DNA of 64,000 bases from RBG-16-66-20 sp052386675 (GCA_052386675.1 JBQTJX010000007.1:1-64000); one strand, 5' to 3'; counted from the stretch's first letter, positions 1 through 7,539 are shown. The notes: generated from the letters alone by a model not told the origin. A program made the numbers and translations.

Positions 1-2
1 GC

Positions 3-206
3 AAGGCGATGCTGCGCGACCTGGTGAACGCGACCATCGGATTCGAAGGCCTGTCAGCGGAGATCCGGAAGCCCTCGAAGAGCCTGCACCGCATGCTGGC
101 GGCGCGCGGCAATCCGAGCACCGAGAATTTCTTCGGCATCGTCAAGGCGCTGCAGAAGAAGACCCGCACGCGACTGCGCGTTGCGGTGCAACCCAATCCG
201 TCCTAA
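3..206 (+). CDS. Antitoxin-like DNA-binding protein, C-terminal part (5' end outside window)
   Basis: The frame is open to the left edge, so the gene is truncated by the window; an internal ATG lies at position 9. The visible 65 or so residues match the end of a small (about 110 aa) helix-turn-helix family annotated as transcriptional regulator or putative addiction-module antidote, with the typical run ATIGFEGL, then KSLHRML, then GNPSTENFFGIVKALQ. The second part is the recognition helix region of a Cro-like fold. No toxin partner is visible downstream; it could lie upstream of the window. Family assignment is from sequence recall. Confidence 0.6.
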   Translation, partial: KAMLRDLVNATIGFEGLSAEIRKPSKSLHRMLAARGNPSTENFFGIVKALQKKTRTRLRVAVQPNPS

Positions 207-295
207 CCAAGCACCCGCGCACCTGCTGGAACACCAGCGCTAGCCCGGCCCGGCCCGGCCTGCATCGTCGCCACGGCGCTCCTCATCACGGACCC

Positions 296-361
296 GGCGG
301 CAGCGACTATCTATCCAGCCACGACCTGGAGGATGTGCTCTCGGTAGTGGACAGGCGTCCC
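296..361 (+). pseudogene. Remnant of a nucleotidyltransferase-like gene
   Basis: In one frame this stretch reads GGSDYLSSHDLEDVLSVVD, which resembles the SHDxEDIxxxVDGR block near the C-terminus of AbiEii-like or related nucleotidyltransferase proteins. There is no start codon, no upstream domain, and the frame runs on into unrelated sequence, so only about 22 codons survive. It lies in the 237-bp gap between the antitoxin-like gene and the Panacea gene; the rest of that gap shows nothing recognisable apart from a TAGAAT (379-384) that could be a -10 element for the Panacea gene. Interpretation as a decayed gene is inference. Confidence 0.4.
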
Positions 362-443
362 AAACTTTCCCCCTGGCGTAGAATCCCGCCCATGGCGTTC
401 CGCCGATCCGCTTCTTGCCCGGCCCGCAGCGAAGGAGCATCGC

Positions 444-1007
444 GTGCAGTTCAGTGAAAAGAAGGCGGCCCAGGTCGCCGCGTTTTTCCTGCACCGCGCC
501 GGCGGCCGGCTGGAGATCCTCAAGCTGATGAAGCTCATGTACCTTGCGGAGCGCGAGTCCTACCGCAGGTTCGGCGAGCCCATGATCGGCGACAAGCTGG
601 TCTCCATGGACAACGGGCCGGCGCTGTCCATCACTCTCAACCACATGAATCGGTTCCTGCCCTCGGAGCCGGAGGGATGGGAGACCTGGGTAAGCGACCG
701 CAACGACTATTTCCTGGCGCTGCGAAAAGAGATCAGGAATCCCAGCGAGGATCTGCTGCAGCTGAGCGACGCAGAACAAGACCTGCTGGAGTCGGTCTGG
801 CGGGAATATGGTCGCTACGGCTCGTTCCAGCTTGCAGACCTGACGCACGAGATCTGCCCGGAATGGGAAGACCCGCACGGCAGTTCGATGCCGATTTCCC
901 AGTCGCGGCTGCTGCGTTCGCTTGGCTTCGATCCCAGTACTGTCAAGGCGCTCGAGGAACGCATCGAGGCGAACAGGAATATCGACCTGGCGTTCTCCCA
1001 GCCGTAG
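444..1007 (+). CDS. Panacea (DUF4065/SocA-like) domain protein, orphan antitoxin candidate
   Basis: 187 residues. The start is GTG at 444, chosen because GAAGGAG lies just upstream at 431-437. The N-terminal half has the Panacea pattern: an AAxFLHRAGG helix, the LKLMKLMYLAER signature (residues about 26-39), then a region ending NGPALSITLN (about 56-66). Panacea domains are the antitoxin part of the PanAT toxin-antitoxin group and also occur in SocA-type proteolytic adaptors. Here there is no intact toxin-sized ORF next to it: upstream is a decayed fragment and downstream, on the other strand, is yjbQ. It is therefore either an orphan antitoxin or has another role. Confidence 0.75.
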   Translation: MQFSEKKAAQVAAFFLHRAGGRLEILKLMKLMYLAERESYRRFGEPMIGDKLVSMDNGPALSITLNHMNRFLPSEPEGWETWVSDRNDYFLALRKEIRNPSEDLLQLSDAEQDLLESVWREYGRYGSFQLADLTHEICPEWEDPHGSSMPISQSRLLRSLGFDPSTVKALEERIEANRNIDLAFSQP

Positions 1008-1069
1008 CCGTCCGATGGCTTGGGTCTGCAAGGCCGGATGCATTCGTTCCGGCCAAACCCGGTTTCGGC

Positions 1070-1483
1070 CTACCCCATCACCGTCACCACCACACTCCGC
1101 CCATGCGGCGCCGTCCGGTGCTCGTACAGATACACCCCCTGCCAAGTCCCCAGCATCAACTCCCCATCCTTCACCGGAATCCCCAAGCTGTTCGACGTCA
1201 GGACCGACCTGGCATGCGCCGCCATGTCATCCACCCCCTCCGTGACATGCGCATAACCCGGATCCCCATCCGGCGCCAGCCGGCTCAGTAACATCTCCAG
1301 GTCCACCCGCACATCCGGATCGGCGTTCTCGCACAGGATCAGCGAAGCGCTGGTGTGCTGCAGGAACAGGTTGCACAGCCCGGCCCGCACGCCGCTCGAG
1401 GCCACCACCCGCGCCACCTCCGCAGTGATGTCCAGCGTCCCGCGCCCGCGGGTGCGGAATTCAAGGACCTGCTGATACACCAC
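1070..1483 (-). CDS. yjbQ: YjbQ/UPF0047 family protein
   Basis: 137 residues, full length for the UPF0047 family (E. coli YjbQ, sometimes called secondary thiamine-phosphate synthase enzyme). Conserved blocks visible are LFLQHTSASLILCENADP in the middle, VTEGVDDMAAHARSVLTS, and the C-terminal LGTWQGVYLYEHR. The family forms compact trimers and can weakly complement thiamine-phosphate synthase loss, but its true substrate is not settled. It is followed on the same strand side by an XRE regulator gene ending 4 bp from its start, which may be co-transcribed. A housekeeping-type gene within an otherwise accessory stretch. Confidence 0.9.
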   Translation of the reverse strand: MVYQQVLEFRTRGRGTLDITAEVARVVASSGVRAGLCNLFLQHTSASLILCENADPDVRVDLEMLLSRLAPDGDPGYAHVTEGVDDMAAHARSVLTSNSLGIPVKDGELMLGTWQGVYLYEHRTAPHGRSVVVTVMG

Positions 1484-1486
1484 TAC

Positions 1487-1798
1487 CTAGCCCAACGCGG
1501 CCTGCATCGCCTCCACTGGCAGCACGACGCCCACCAGCCCGGCGCACATCAGCACGGTGAGGGTCTTCCCGAGGTGGCAGCTCGCCTTGCCGCTCTCCAG
1601 GTTGAGGACGAAGCGCCGGCTGACGCGGGCGCGGTCGGCCAGGTCGGACTGGGTCAGGCCGCGCGCGCGACGGGCGGCCTCGAGCGCGGCGCCGACGGCG
1701 GCGGGGGAGGCGAGGAATGCCAAAGCGGGCGCGGCGCCGGGGGCGGCGGGCGGGGGCGGCGTGGGGACCGAGGGGGAGGAGGGGTTCTTCTTGGCCAT
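1487..1798 (-). CDS. XRE-family (HipB-like) helix-turn-helix regulator
   Basis: 103 residues. The first 30 or so are low-complexity Pro/Ala/Ser; then follows a Cro/C1-type HTH: LEAARRARGLTQSDLADRA and VSRRFVLNLESGK (about residues 38-72). This matches HipB/Y4mF-type antitoxin regulators. The C-terminal LTVLMCAGLVGVVLP segment is typical of the group. No HipA kinase gene is next to it; the gene downstream is yjbQ, 3 bp away. A palindromic element at 1821-1844, 23 bp upstream of the start, could be its own operator. Orphan antitoxin or simple regulator; function not established. Confidence 0.75.
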   Translation of the reverse strand: MAKKNPSSPSVPTPPPPAAPGAAPALAFLASPAAVGAALEAARRARGLTQSDLADRARVSRRFVLNLESGKASCHLGKTLTVLMCAGLVGVVLPVEAMQAALG

Positions 1799-1820
1799 GG
1801 CAGGGGCTCCGGGGTGGGGG

Positions 1821-1844
1821 AAATGTTACCGATCGTACACATTT
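1821..1844. repeat. 24-bp palindromic element, copy 1 (TGTTACCGATCG... type)
   Basis: Imperfect palindrome with outer arms AAATGT/ACATTT and centre CGATCG. It is related to two other copies in the window (18002-18025 and 39547-39570); all share TGT, a central CGATCG and ACATTT at the same spacing. Here it sits between divergent genes (XRE, minus; AbrB, plus), so it may be an operator, a dispersed repeat, or both. Confidence 0.6.
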
Positions 1845-1854
1845 GGCGGCCACC

Positions 1855-1905
1855 GGGGACTGGCCGGATATACAGTAGTTGGCCTATAGTGCCGCCATGG
1901 GCGCC
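1855..1905 (+). repeat. 51-bp promoter cassette, direct repeat copy 1
   Basis: Matches 3434-3484 at 49 of 51 positions by direct comparison. It contains a LexA-like box, a TATAGT (1885-1890) and ends with ATG GGC GCC, the first three codons of the AbrB-type gene. TATAGT ends only 6 bp before the ATG and there is no Shine-Dalgarno sequence, so if it is the -10 element the transcript would be leaderless. Identity stops at codon 3, where the two genes diverge. Confidence 0.8.
1860..1875 (+). promoter_or_regulatory. Putative LexA (SOS) box upstream of AbrB-type gene
   Basis: CTGGCCGGATATACAG has the CTG-N10-CAG framework and a perfect right half-site (ATATACAG) of the proteobacterial SOS consensus, with 11 of 16 positions matching the ideal operator. 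It ends 21 bp before the ATG at 1897. The same framework at the second cassette strengthens the reading, but binding is inferred. Confidence 0.55.
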
Positions 1906-2172
1906 CCCAAGGACATTGCCAGGAACAACCTCCGCCAGGGCGTTGCCGCGCTGGCCAAGCTGAACGCCAGGAACCAGCTCACCCTGCCCAAGTCGGTGGT
2001 GAGCAAGTTTCCGGGCACGCGCCATTTCGAAGTGCGCGCCGAGAAGGGCCGCATCGTGCTGCTGCCGGCCCGCGCCACGAACCTCGACGAGGTCTGGCGC
2101 AAGATCAAGTCCCTCGGCATCGCCGAGCGGGACATCGAAGACGCGGTGCGATGGGCGAGAAAGCGGCGATGA
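1897..2172 (+). CDS. AbrB/MazE-type (SpoVT-like) antitoxin
   Basis: 91 residues from ATG 1897; an in-frame TTG at 1879 exists but lies inside the promoter cassette. The swapped-hairpin core is at about residues 22-52: AKLNARNQLTLPKSVVSKF, then FEVRAEKGRIVLLPA. The C-terminal helix with VWRKIKSLGIAERDIEDAV followed by a basic end is typical of antitoxins paired with PIN-domain ribonucleases. Its stop overlaps (ATGA) a 13-codon stub that looks like the beginning of the lost toxin gene. Expression is probably driven by the LexA-like cassette just upstream. Likely a relic antitoxin. Confidence 0.8.
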   Translation: MGAPKDIARNNLRQGVAALAKLNARNQLTLPKSVVSKFPGTRHFEVRAEKGRIVLLPARATNLDEVWRKIKSLGIAERDIEDAVRWARKRR

Positions 2173-2210
2173 AACGCCGCAGGAGCGGTCCGGCTGTGAT
2201 CATGTACTAA
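2169..2210 (+). pseudogene. Truncated toxin stub after AbrB-type antitoxin
   Basis: ATG overlaps the antitoxin stop as ATGA, the usual translational coupling of antitoxin and toxin. It reads MKRRRSGPAVIMY then TAA. The beginning resembles the N-terminus of a PIN toxin (basic start, then a hydrophobic PxVVxD strand), but the catalytic Asp and everything after it are missing. The sequence then becomes the Fic promoter region. Identification as a PIN remnant is inference. Confidence 0.35.
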
Positions 2211-2225
2211 AAACGATGTTTTTGT

Positions 2226-2276
2226 GACACGTTATCTTGACGTGTGCCAGCCGGTAACATACGCTGCCAACGTGTC
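2226..2276. promoter_or_regulatory. Cluster of ACGTGT inverted repeats upstream of fic
   Basis: GACACGTT (2226-2233) is an exact inverted repeat of AACGTGTC (2269-2276), and ACGTGT (2240-2245) lies between them, also inverted relative to the first. All three are in the 88 bp before the Fic start at 2299. They look like operator half-sites, possibly for the Fic protein's own C-terminal DNA-binding domain or another regulator. No clear -35/-10 pair was identified. Confidence 0.4.
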
Positions 2277-2298
2277 TCAAAAACTTGGAAATTCGAAC

Positions 2299-3414
2299 AT
2301 GACTGGACGGGACCGCTGGCAGGCGGACCGGCCCTACAGCGGCCTCCCCAGGCTCCCGCCCGAACGGGAACTGGAGACAAAATCCGTTTTAAAGCAATGT
2401 GTTGAATCCAGGGCGGCACTTGCCGAGTTGAAGCAGGCCGCCGCGCTGATCCCGAACCCGGCCTTGCTCATCAACACCCTGCCGATCCTGGAGGCCCGGG
2501 CAAGCTCGGAGATCGAAAACATCGTTACCACGGCCGACAAGCTGTTCCAGCACCTGCAGGTGGATACCAGCGCCGACCCCGCAACCAGGGAGGCGTTGCG
2601 CTACCGGCGCGCCCTGCTCGAAGGCGCGAAGTCGCTGAAGGCGCGGCCCCTGACGACCCGCACGGCGGAGACGATCTGCACCCAGATCAAGGGCGTCGAG
2701 ATGGCGGTCCGCCGGGTGCCGGGAACCAAGCTCACCAGGGGCGCCTCCGGCGACGTGATCTACACCCCGCCCGAAGGCGAGGAACTGATCCGGGACCTGC
2801 TGGCCAACTGGGAGCGCTTCCTGCACGGGAAGGAGTCGCTCGACCCCCTGATCCGCATGGCGGTCGCGCACTACCAGTTCGAGGCCATCCATCCTTTCAC
2901 CGACGGCAATGGGCGCACCGGCCGGGTGCTGAACAGCCTGTTCCTGGTCCAGAAGGGCCTGTTGAACCTTCCCATTCTCTACCTGAGCCGCTACGTCATC
3001 GCCAACAAGGCCGACTATTACCGCCTGTTGCTGGATGTCACCAAGAAAGGGGATTGGGAGGCGTGGATCCTCTACATCCTGCGCGGGGTCGAGGAAACCG
3101 CAACCTGGACGACAGCCAAGATCGGCGCCGTGCGCAAACTTGCCGCGGATACCGCGGAATATGTCCGCCGCAAATTGCCCAAGATCTATACCCATGAACT
3201 GGTCGACCTGATTTTCGAGCAACCCTACTGCCGCATTGGAAACCTGGTCGATGCCGGGATGGGTACCCGCCAGACGGCTTCGCGCTACCTCAAGGCCCTG
3301 GCGGCCGCGGGTGTCCTGCAGGAGCGGGCCTTGGGGAAGGAAAAGCTGTTTGTCCATCCGAAGCTGATGAACCTGCTCACCCGGGACAGCAACAAAGTTG
3401 CGCCCTATGCCTGA
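2299..3414 (+). CDS. Fic-domain AMP transferase, class II, with C-terminal winged helix
   Basis: 371 residues from ATG 2299; a GTG at 2224 is in frame but falls on the inverted repeats. The Fic motif HPFTDGNGRTGR starts at His198, with the catalytic His and the phosphate-binding GNGR loop intact. An N-terminal inhibitory helix is present: SSEIEN fits [S/T]xxxE[G/N] (class II, auto-inhibited). After the core (MAVAHYQFEAIHPF to about residue 260) a helical linker leads to a winged-helix-like C-terminus (YCRIGNLVDAG to TASRYLKALAAAGVL). Fic proteins transfer AMP to Tyr, Thr or Ser of target proteins. No separate antitoxin gene is needed in this class. It lies between the two LexA cassettes. Confidence 0.9.
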   Translation: MTGRDRWQADRPYSGLPRLPPERELETKSVLKQCVESRAALAELKQAAALIPNPALLINTLPILEARASSEIENIVTTADKLFQHLQVDTSADPATREALRYRRALLEGAKSLKARPLTTRTAETICTQIKGVEMAVRRVPGTKLTRGASGDVIYTPPEGEELIRDLLANWERFLHGKESLDPLIRMAVAHYQFEAIHPFTDGNGRTGRVLNSLFLVQKGLLNLPILYLSRYVIANKADYYRLLLDVTKKGDWEAWILYILRGVEETATWTTAKIGAVRKLAADTAEYVRRKLPKIYTHELVDLIFEQPYCRIGNLVDAGMGTRQTASRYLKALAAAGVLQERALGKEKLFVHPKLMNLLTRDSNKVAPYA

Positions 3415-3420
3415 AGAGAA

Positions 3421-3437
3421 CCCCTGGCCCGCAGGGG
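3421..3437 (+). terminator. Stem-loop at the end of fic
   Basis: CCCCTG and CAGGGG (6-bp stem, 5-nt loop) begin 6 bp after the Fic stop and end 1 bp before the LexA-like box of the helicase. There is no T tract, so it is at best a weak terminator. Confidence 0.35.
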
Positions 3438-3484
3438 ACTGGCTGGATATACAGTAGTTGGCCTATAGTGCCGGCATGGGCGCC
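3434..3484 (+). repeat. 51-bp promoter cassette, direct repeat copy 2
   Basis: Second copy of the cassette at 1855-1905 with two differences. It carries the same LexA-like framework and the TATAGT 6 bp before the start codon, and supplies the first three codons (ATG GGC GCC) of the helicase gene. The two copies are direct repeats that bracket the AbrB and Fic genes. Confidence 0.8.
3439..3454 (+). promoter_or_regulatory. Putative LexA (SOS) box upstream of UvrD-like helicase
   Basis: CTGGCTGGATATACAG has CTG-N10-CAG and 12 of 16 positions of the ideal operator, including the whole right half. It ends 21 bp before the ATG. SOS control of a UvrD-type helicase is biologically sensible. Confidence 0.6.
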
Positions 3485-5509
3485 ACAGACGTTTCCATCG
3501 CAGCCTTCGCCAATCTAAACCCCCGCCAGCGCGAGGCCGCGACCGCGGGCCAACGCGCCGCTTGCGGTGCGTTCCAATCGGGCCCCTTGCTTATCCTCGC
3601 CGGCGCCGGCACCGGCAAGACCAGCACGCTCGCGCACCGCGTCGCGCACCTGGTGCTGAACGGCGTCGAGCCGCAGCGGATCCTGCTCCTCACCTTCAGC
3701 CGCCGCGCGGCGCAGGAGATGACGCGGCGCGCGCAGCGCATCGTGGGGGAGGCGGCAAAGTCCACCACGGCGACCAGGCTCCCCTGGAGCGGCACTTTCC
3801 ACGCGGTGGCCAACCGGCTCATCCGCCGGCATTGCGACCGGGTGGGGCTGACGGAGAATTTCAGCGTGCTGGACCGCGGCGACGCGGCGGACCTGATGGA
3901 CCTGGTGCGCCACGAGCTGGGATTCTCGAAGACCGAAGGAAATTCCTCCCGAAGGTTCCCGCGCAAGGACACCTGCCTCGCCATCTACTCGCACCGGGTG
4001 AATACGCAAGGGGCGCTGAAGGACACCCTCGACAGTGCGTTCCCATGGTGCGCGGAGTGGGAGGCGGAGCTGAAGGCGCTGTTCCAGGCCTTCACCGAAC
4101 GCAAGATTGCGCAGCAGTCGCTGGACTACGACGACCTGCTGCTCTACTGGCACGCGATGATGGAGGACGATGTGCTGGCGGGCGAGATCGCTGCCGGCTG
4201 GGACCACGTGCTGGTGGACGAGTACCAGGACACCAACGTGCTGCAGGCGCGGATCCTGCGGCGCCTGAAGCCCGGCGGCGCGGGGCTCACGGTGGTGGGC
4301 GACGAGGCGCAATCCATCTATTCCTTCCGCGCCGCGGAGGTGGGCAACATCCTGGGTTTCGCCGCCGCATACCCGGGCACGACGGTGGTGCCGCTGGAGG
4401 AGAACTACCGCTCGACGCAGCCGGTGCTGGATGCGGCCAACGCGCTCATGGGGAAAAAGCTCTACACCAACCGGCGCGAGGGCGCGAAGCCGCGCTGCGT
4501 GACGGTGGCGGATGACGCGGCGCAGGCGCAGTACGTGGTGGCGCGGGTGCTCGAGGCGCGCGAGCAGGGCGTGGCCCTCAGGCGCCAGGCGGTGCTGTTC
4601 CGCACCGCGCACCACTCCGACGTCCTGGAGCTGGAACTGGTGCGGCGCGACATTCCCTATGTGAAATACGGGGGCCTGAAGTTCCTCGAGGCGGGGCATG
4701 TGAAGGACGCGCTCGCAGTGCTGCGCTGGGCAGACAACCCGAGGAACCGCGTCGCCGCGTTCCGCGCGCTGCAGCTGCTGGAGGGCGTGGGGCCCAGGGG
4801 CGCGGAGCGCGCCTACACCGGCTTCGAGGCGAGGGCGCACGCCTGGCAGGCGCTGAAAACGGTGTCGCCGGAGTTCGACGCGCTGATGCATTTCCTGGGC
4901 GACCCGGCCACGCCCTGGCCCGGCCAGGTGCAGCGCGTGCGCGAGTGGATCGAGCCGATGCTGGCGCGCAAGTACGACAACGCGGAAGTGCGCGCCGGGG
5001 ACCTGCGCCAGCTGGAAGCCCTGTCCGCCGGCTTCCAGTCGCGCGAGCAGTTCGTCACCGAGCTGGCCCTCGACCCGCCCGCGGCCACGGGGGACCTGGC
5101 CGGCGATCCGCACAAGGACGAGGATTACCTGGTGCTCTCCACGGTGCACTCGGCCAAGGGCCAGGAGTGGGAAAACGTGTTCGTGCTGAACGTGTCGGAC
5201 GGCAATTTCCCCAATGAATTCGCCACCGGCAAGCCTGAGCAGATCGAGGAAGAGCGGCGCCTGCTGTACGTGGCGCTCACGCGCGCGAAGACCGGCCTGG
5301 ACCTCGTTTCGCCGCTCAAGTACTACGTCACGCAACAGACGCGCATGGGCGACCGGCATGTGTACGGCGCGAAGAGCCGGTTCCTCACGCGCGAAGTGCT
5401 GCGCGCGTTCGACGAAGTGTCCTGGTCCAACGACAACGGTCGCGAGCAGACGCGGCCCATGGGGATGCCGGTGGACGTGGCGAAGCGCTTGCGGGAGATG
5501 TGGGCTTAG
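3476..5509 (+). CDS. UvrD/Rep-type superfamily 1A DNA helicase
   Basis: 677 residues from ATG 3476, which is placed by the promoter cassette; no Shine-Dalgarno is visible. SF1A motifs occur in order: Q-motif region LNPRQREA, Walker A AGAGTGKT, LTFSRRAAQEM (Ia), VDEYQDTN (II), GDEAQSIYSFRAA (III), LEENYRST (IV), STVHSAKGQEWENVFVL (V) and EERRLLYVALTRAK (VI). It is a 3'-5' helicase of the UvrD/PcrA/Rep group acting on repair or replication intermediates, somewhat shorter than canonical UvrD and probably a paralogue. The LexA-like box suggests DNA-damage induction. An alternative name such as PcrA or Rep cannot be decided from the sequence alone. Confidence 0.93.
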   Translation: MGATDVSIAAFANLNPRQREAATAGQRAACGAFQSGPLLILAGAGTGKTSTLAHRVAHLVLNGVEPQRILLLTFSRRAAQEMTRRAQRIVGEAAKSTTATRLPWSGTFHAVANRLIRRHCDRVGLTENFSVLDRGDAADLMDLVRHELGFSKTEGNSSRRFPRKDTCLAIYSHRVNTQGALKDTLDSAFPWCAEWEAELKALFQAFTERKIAQQSLDYDDLLLYWHAMMEDDVLAGEIAAGWDHVLVDEYQDTNVLQARILRRLKPGGAGLTVVGDEAQSIYSFRAAEVGNILGFAAAYPGTTVVPLEENYRSTQPVLDAANALMGKKLYTNRREGAKPRCVTVADDAAQAQYVVARVLEAREQGVALRRQAVLFRTAHHSDVLELELVRRDIPYVKYGGLKFLEAGHVKDALAVLRWADNPRNRVAAFRALQLLEGVGPRGAERAYTGFEARAHAWQALKTVSPEFDALMHFLGDPATPWPGQVQRVREWIEPMLARKYDNAEVRAGDLRQLEALSAGFQSREQFVTELALDPPAATGDLAGDPHKDEDYLVLSTVHSAKGQEWENVFVLNVSDGNFPNEFATGKPEQIEEERRLLYVALTRAKTGLDLVSPLKYYVTQQTRMGDRHVYGAKSRFLTREVLRAFDEVSWSNDNGREQTRPMGMPVDVAKRLREMWA

Positions 5510-5741
5510 GGCCTGCCCGTCCGGCGCCGCTGGACAACACCGACCGCAAACGCGTCGCGGACCAACTGGACCGTTTGCTGGCGAGGTTCAAGCCCGGCCA
5601 GGCACCATCCTGAAGCGCTGAAACCCACCACGCACTTCAATCGTGCCAAACTTCCCGTTCGCCGGCCGGAAATGGTGCGCGCGGCGAATGGCACGGGTAT
5701 TGCATCGAATGGGCATTCCATCAACGTCCCTGGGAGGCTGC

Positions 5742-6737
5742 ATGAAACGCCGTGAATTCCTCAAATCCACCGCCGCCGCCGCAGTGGCAGGCACCGCCAG
5801 CCTCGGATTGTCCCGGCCAGCCTCCGCGCAGGCGATGCCCGCGGTCATCAACGTCGGCCACCTGGTGGGCATCTGCATGTCGCCGCTGTTCTTCGCCCAG
5901 GCGACGGGCCTGTTCGCGGCCGAGGGGCTGAAGGTGGACATGAAGTTCATGCCCAATCCGGGCGATGCGCTCACCGCGCTGGTGGGCGGCGTGATGCAGG
6001 TGGTGCACATCCCGTTCACCAACATCATCGTGGCCGCCAACAACGGCGCGCCGGTGCGCATCGTCGGCGGCAGCGGGGCGGGCGGGCTGTTCCTGATCGC
6101 GCAGGGCTCCACCGGCATCAAGAGCATGGGGGACCTGGCGAAGCAAAAGGGCAAGGGCCTGAAGATCGGCGCCATGCGCCTGAATACCTTCGAGCTGATG
6201 GCCTACCGCGCGCTCGCCGGCGCGGGCCTGAAGTACGACGATTTCCAGATGGTGTGGTTCAGCGACGTGCTGTCGATGGCTGCGGCCTTCGAGGCAAAAC
6301 AGCTGGACCTGGTCACGCACGTGGAGCCCTTCGCCACGCGCCTGGTCGACAAGCTGGGCGGGGTGCCCATCGCCTCGAACCTGGACACCTGGGGCAAGGA
6401 CGGCCCGGACTGCGTCACCAACGCGCGCATCGATTTCCTGGAGAAGTACCCGGCGGCGGCGACGAAGTACATGCGCGCGCTGCTGAAGGCCGACGCGGCG
6501 ATCAAGGCCGACCCGGTCAGGGCGGTCGATGTGCTGGACGCCTCGAAGTTCTACCGGGTGGACAAGGACACGCTGCGCGCCGCGCTGCCGCGCCAGCGCC
6601 CGCAGGTGAACCTGATCGGCGCGGGCGAAGCGGGCATGCGCACCGCGATCGCGGACATGACCACGCTGGGCTACATCAAGTCGGTGCCGGGCAACCTGAT
6701 CGATTTCAGGTTCCTGAACGAAGCGCTCAAGGCCTAG
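5742..6737 (+). CDS. ABC transporter substrate-binding protein, NMT1/TauA type, Tat-exported
   Basis: 331 residues from ATG 5742, preceded by TGGGAGG (5731-5737); upstream in-frame ATGs are rejected because this one begins the signal peptide. The N-terminus RREFLK followed by an Ala-rich stretch and ASAQA is a twin-arginine signal with a cleavage site near residue 27. The mature part follows the NMT1/THI5/SsuA pattern (INVGHLVGICMSPLFFAQATGLF, GGVMQVVHIPFTNIIVA). It would deliver a small organic ligand to the permease and ATPase encoded directly downstream. Ligand unknown; the amidohydrolase at the end of the cluster suggests a heterocyclic or amide compound. Confidence 0.88.
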   Translation: MKRREFLKSTAAAAVAGTASLGLSRPASAQAMPAVINVGHLVGICMSPLFFAQATGLFAAEGLKVDMKFMPNPGDALTALVGGVMQVVHIPFTNIIVAANNGAPVRIVGGSGAGGLFLIAQGSTGIKSMGDLAKQKGKGLKIGAMRLNTFELMAYRALAGAGLKYDDFQMVWFSDVLSMAAAFEAKQLDLVTHVEPFATRLVDKLGGVPIASNLDTWGKDGPDCVTNARIDFLEKYPAAATKYMRALLKADAAIKADPVRAVDVLDASKFYRVDKDTLRAALPRQRPQVNLIGAGEAGMRTAIADMTTLGYIKSVPGNLIDFRFLNEALKA

Positions 6738-6746
6738 CCTCCGCCG

Positions 6747-7529
6747 GTGCGGGACATGCTGAAGGCCGCCGCCGCGGCGCTGGTGCCGTGGCTGGCGGTG
6801 GTGGGGCTGTGGGAGCTCGCGGCGGCCCGCGGCTGGATGTCGACCACCTTGTTCCCGCCGCCGACGTCCTTCATCGCCTTCGCCATCGAGAGCGACTTCC
6901 GCGTCGGCTTCGGCAAGGAGGGCATGCCCATCCCGGCGGCGATCCTGGCCAGTTCGTTCCGCGTGGTGGCGGGCCTGTTCATCGGCTTCGTGGCCGCGGT
7001 GGTGACCGGAATCCTGGTGTCGATGTCGCGCTGGGGGTCGCTGGCGGTGCTGCCGATCGTGCGCGGGCTGGCGCCGATCGCGCCGATCGCCTGGATCCCG
7101 GTCGGCATCGTGGTGTTCGGCCTGGGCAACCAGACCGCGGTGTTCGTGGTGTTCACCGGCGTCTACTTCCTGCTCACGCTCTCGACGGTGGCGGCGGTGC
7201 AGTCGGTGGACCCGCGCCTGGTCAAGACCGCGCGCACCTTCGGCGCTTCGCGCGGACAGGTCTGGGCCTGGGTGATCTTCCCGGCGGTGTTGCCGCAGGT
7301 GTTCACCATGCTGCGGCTGAATTTCTTCGCCGCCTGGATGGCGGTGCTGGCCGCCGAGATGGTCGGGCTGAAGAACGGCGTCGGCATGATCGTGATCCTG
7401 GGCCGCGAGATGTTCAACCCGAACCTGATCATGCTCGGCATCTGCATCATCGGCGTCACCGGCTATGCCGTGGACGCGCTGCTGCTGTTCGTGCAAAGAA
7501 AGATCCTGTGGTGGAAGGCAGCGGTATGA
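6747..7529 (+). CDS. ABC transporter permease, TauC/SsuC type
   Basis: 260 residues, GTG start 9 bp after the binding-protein stop. About six hydrophobic segments are visible, with the binding-protein-dependent permease EAA-like loop at about residues 160-180 (ARTFGASRGQVWAWVIFPAVLP) that contacts the ATPase. The family transports sulfonates, taurine, pyrimidine-like or aromatic compounds. It is the inner-membrane channel of the importer encoded by this cluster; the ATPase gene follows after 10 bp. Confidence 0.9.
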   Translation: MRDMLKAAAAALVPWLAVVGLWELAAARGWMSTTLFPPPTSFIAFAIESDFRVGFGKEGMPIPAAILASSFRVVAGLFIGFVAAVVTGILVSMSRWGSLAVLPIVRGLAPIAPIAWIPVGIVVFGLGNQTAVFVVFTGVYFLLTLSTVAAVQSVDPRLVKTARTFGASRGQVWAWVIFPAVLPQVFTMLRLNFFAAWMAVLAAEMVGLKNGVGMIVILGREMFNPNLIMLGICIIGVTGYAVDALLLFVQRKILWWKAAV

Positions 7530-7539
7530 GTTGCCCCTC

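Noticed and set aside
1879..1896. TTG start for the AbrB-type protein
   Set aside because: Lies within the promoter cassette, which is also present upstream of an unrelated gene that starts at the equivalent ATG.
2224..2298. N-terminal extension of Fic from GTG 2224
   Set aside because: The extra 25 residues are unlike Fic proteins and cover the inverted repeats; ATG 2299 fits better.
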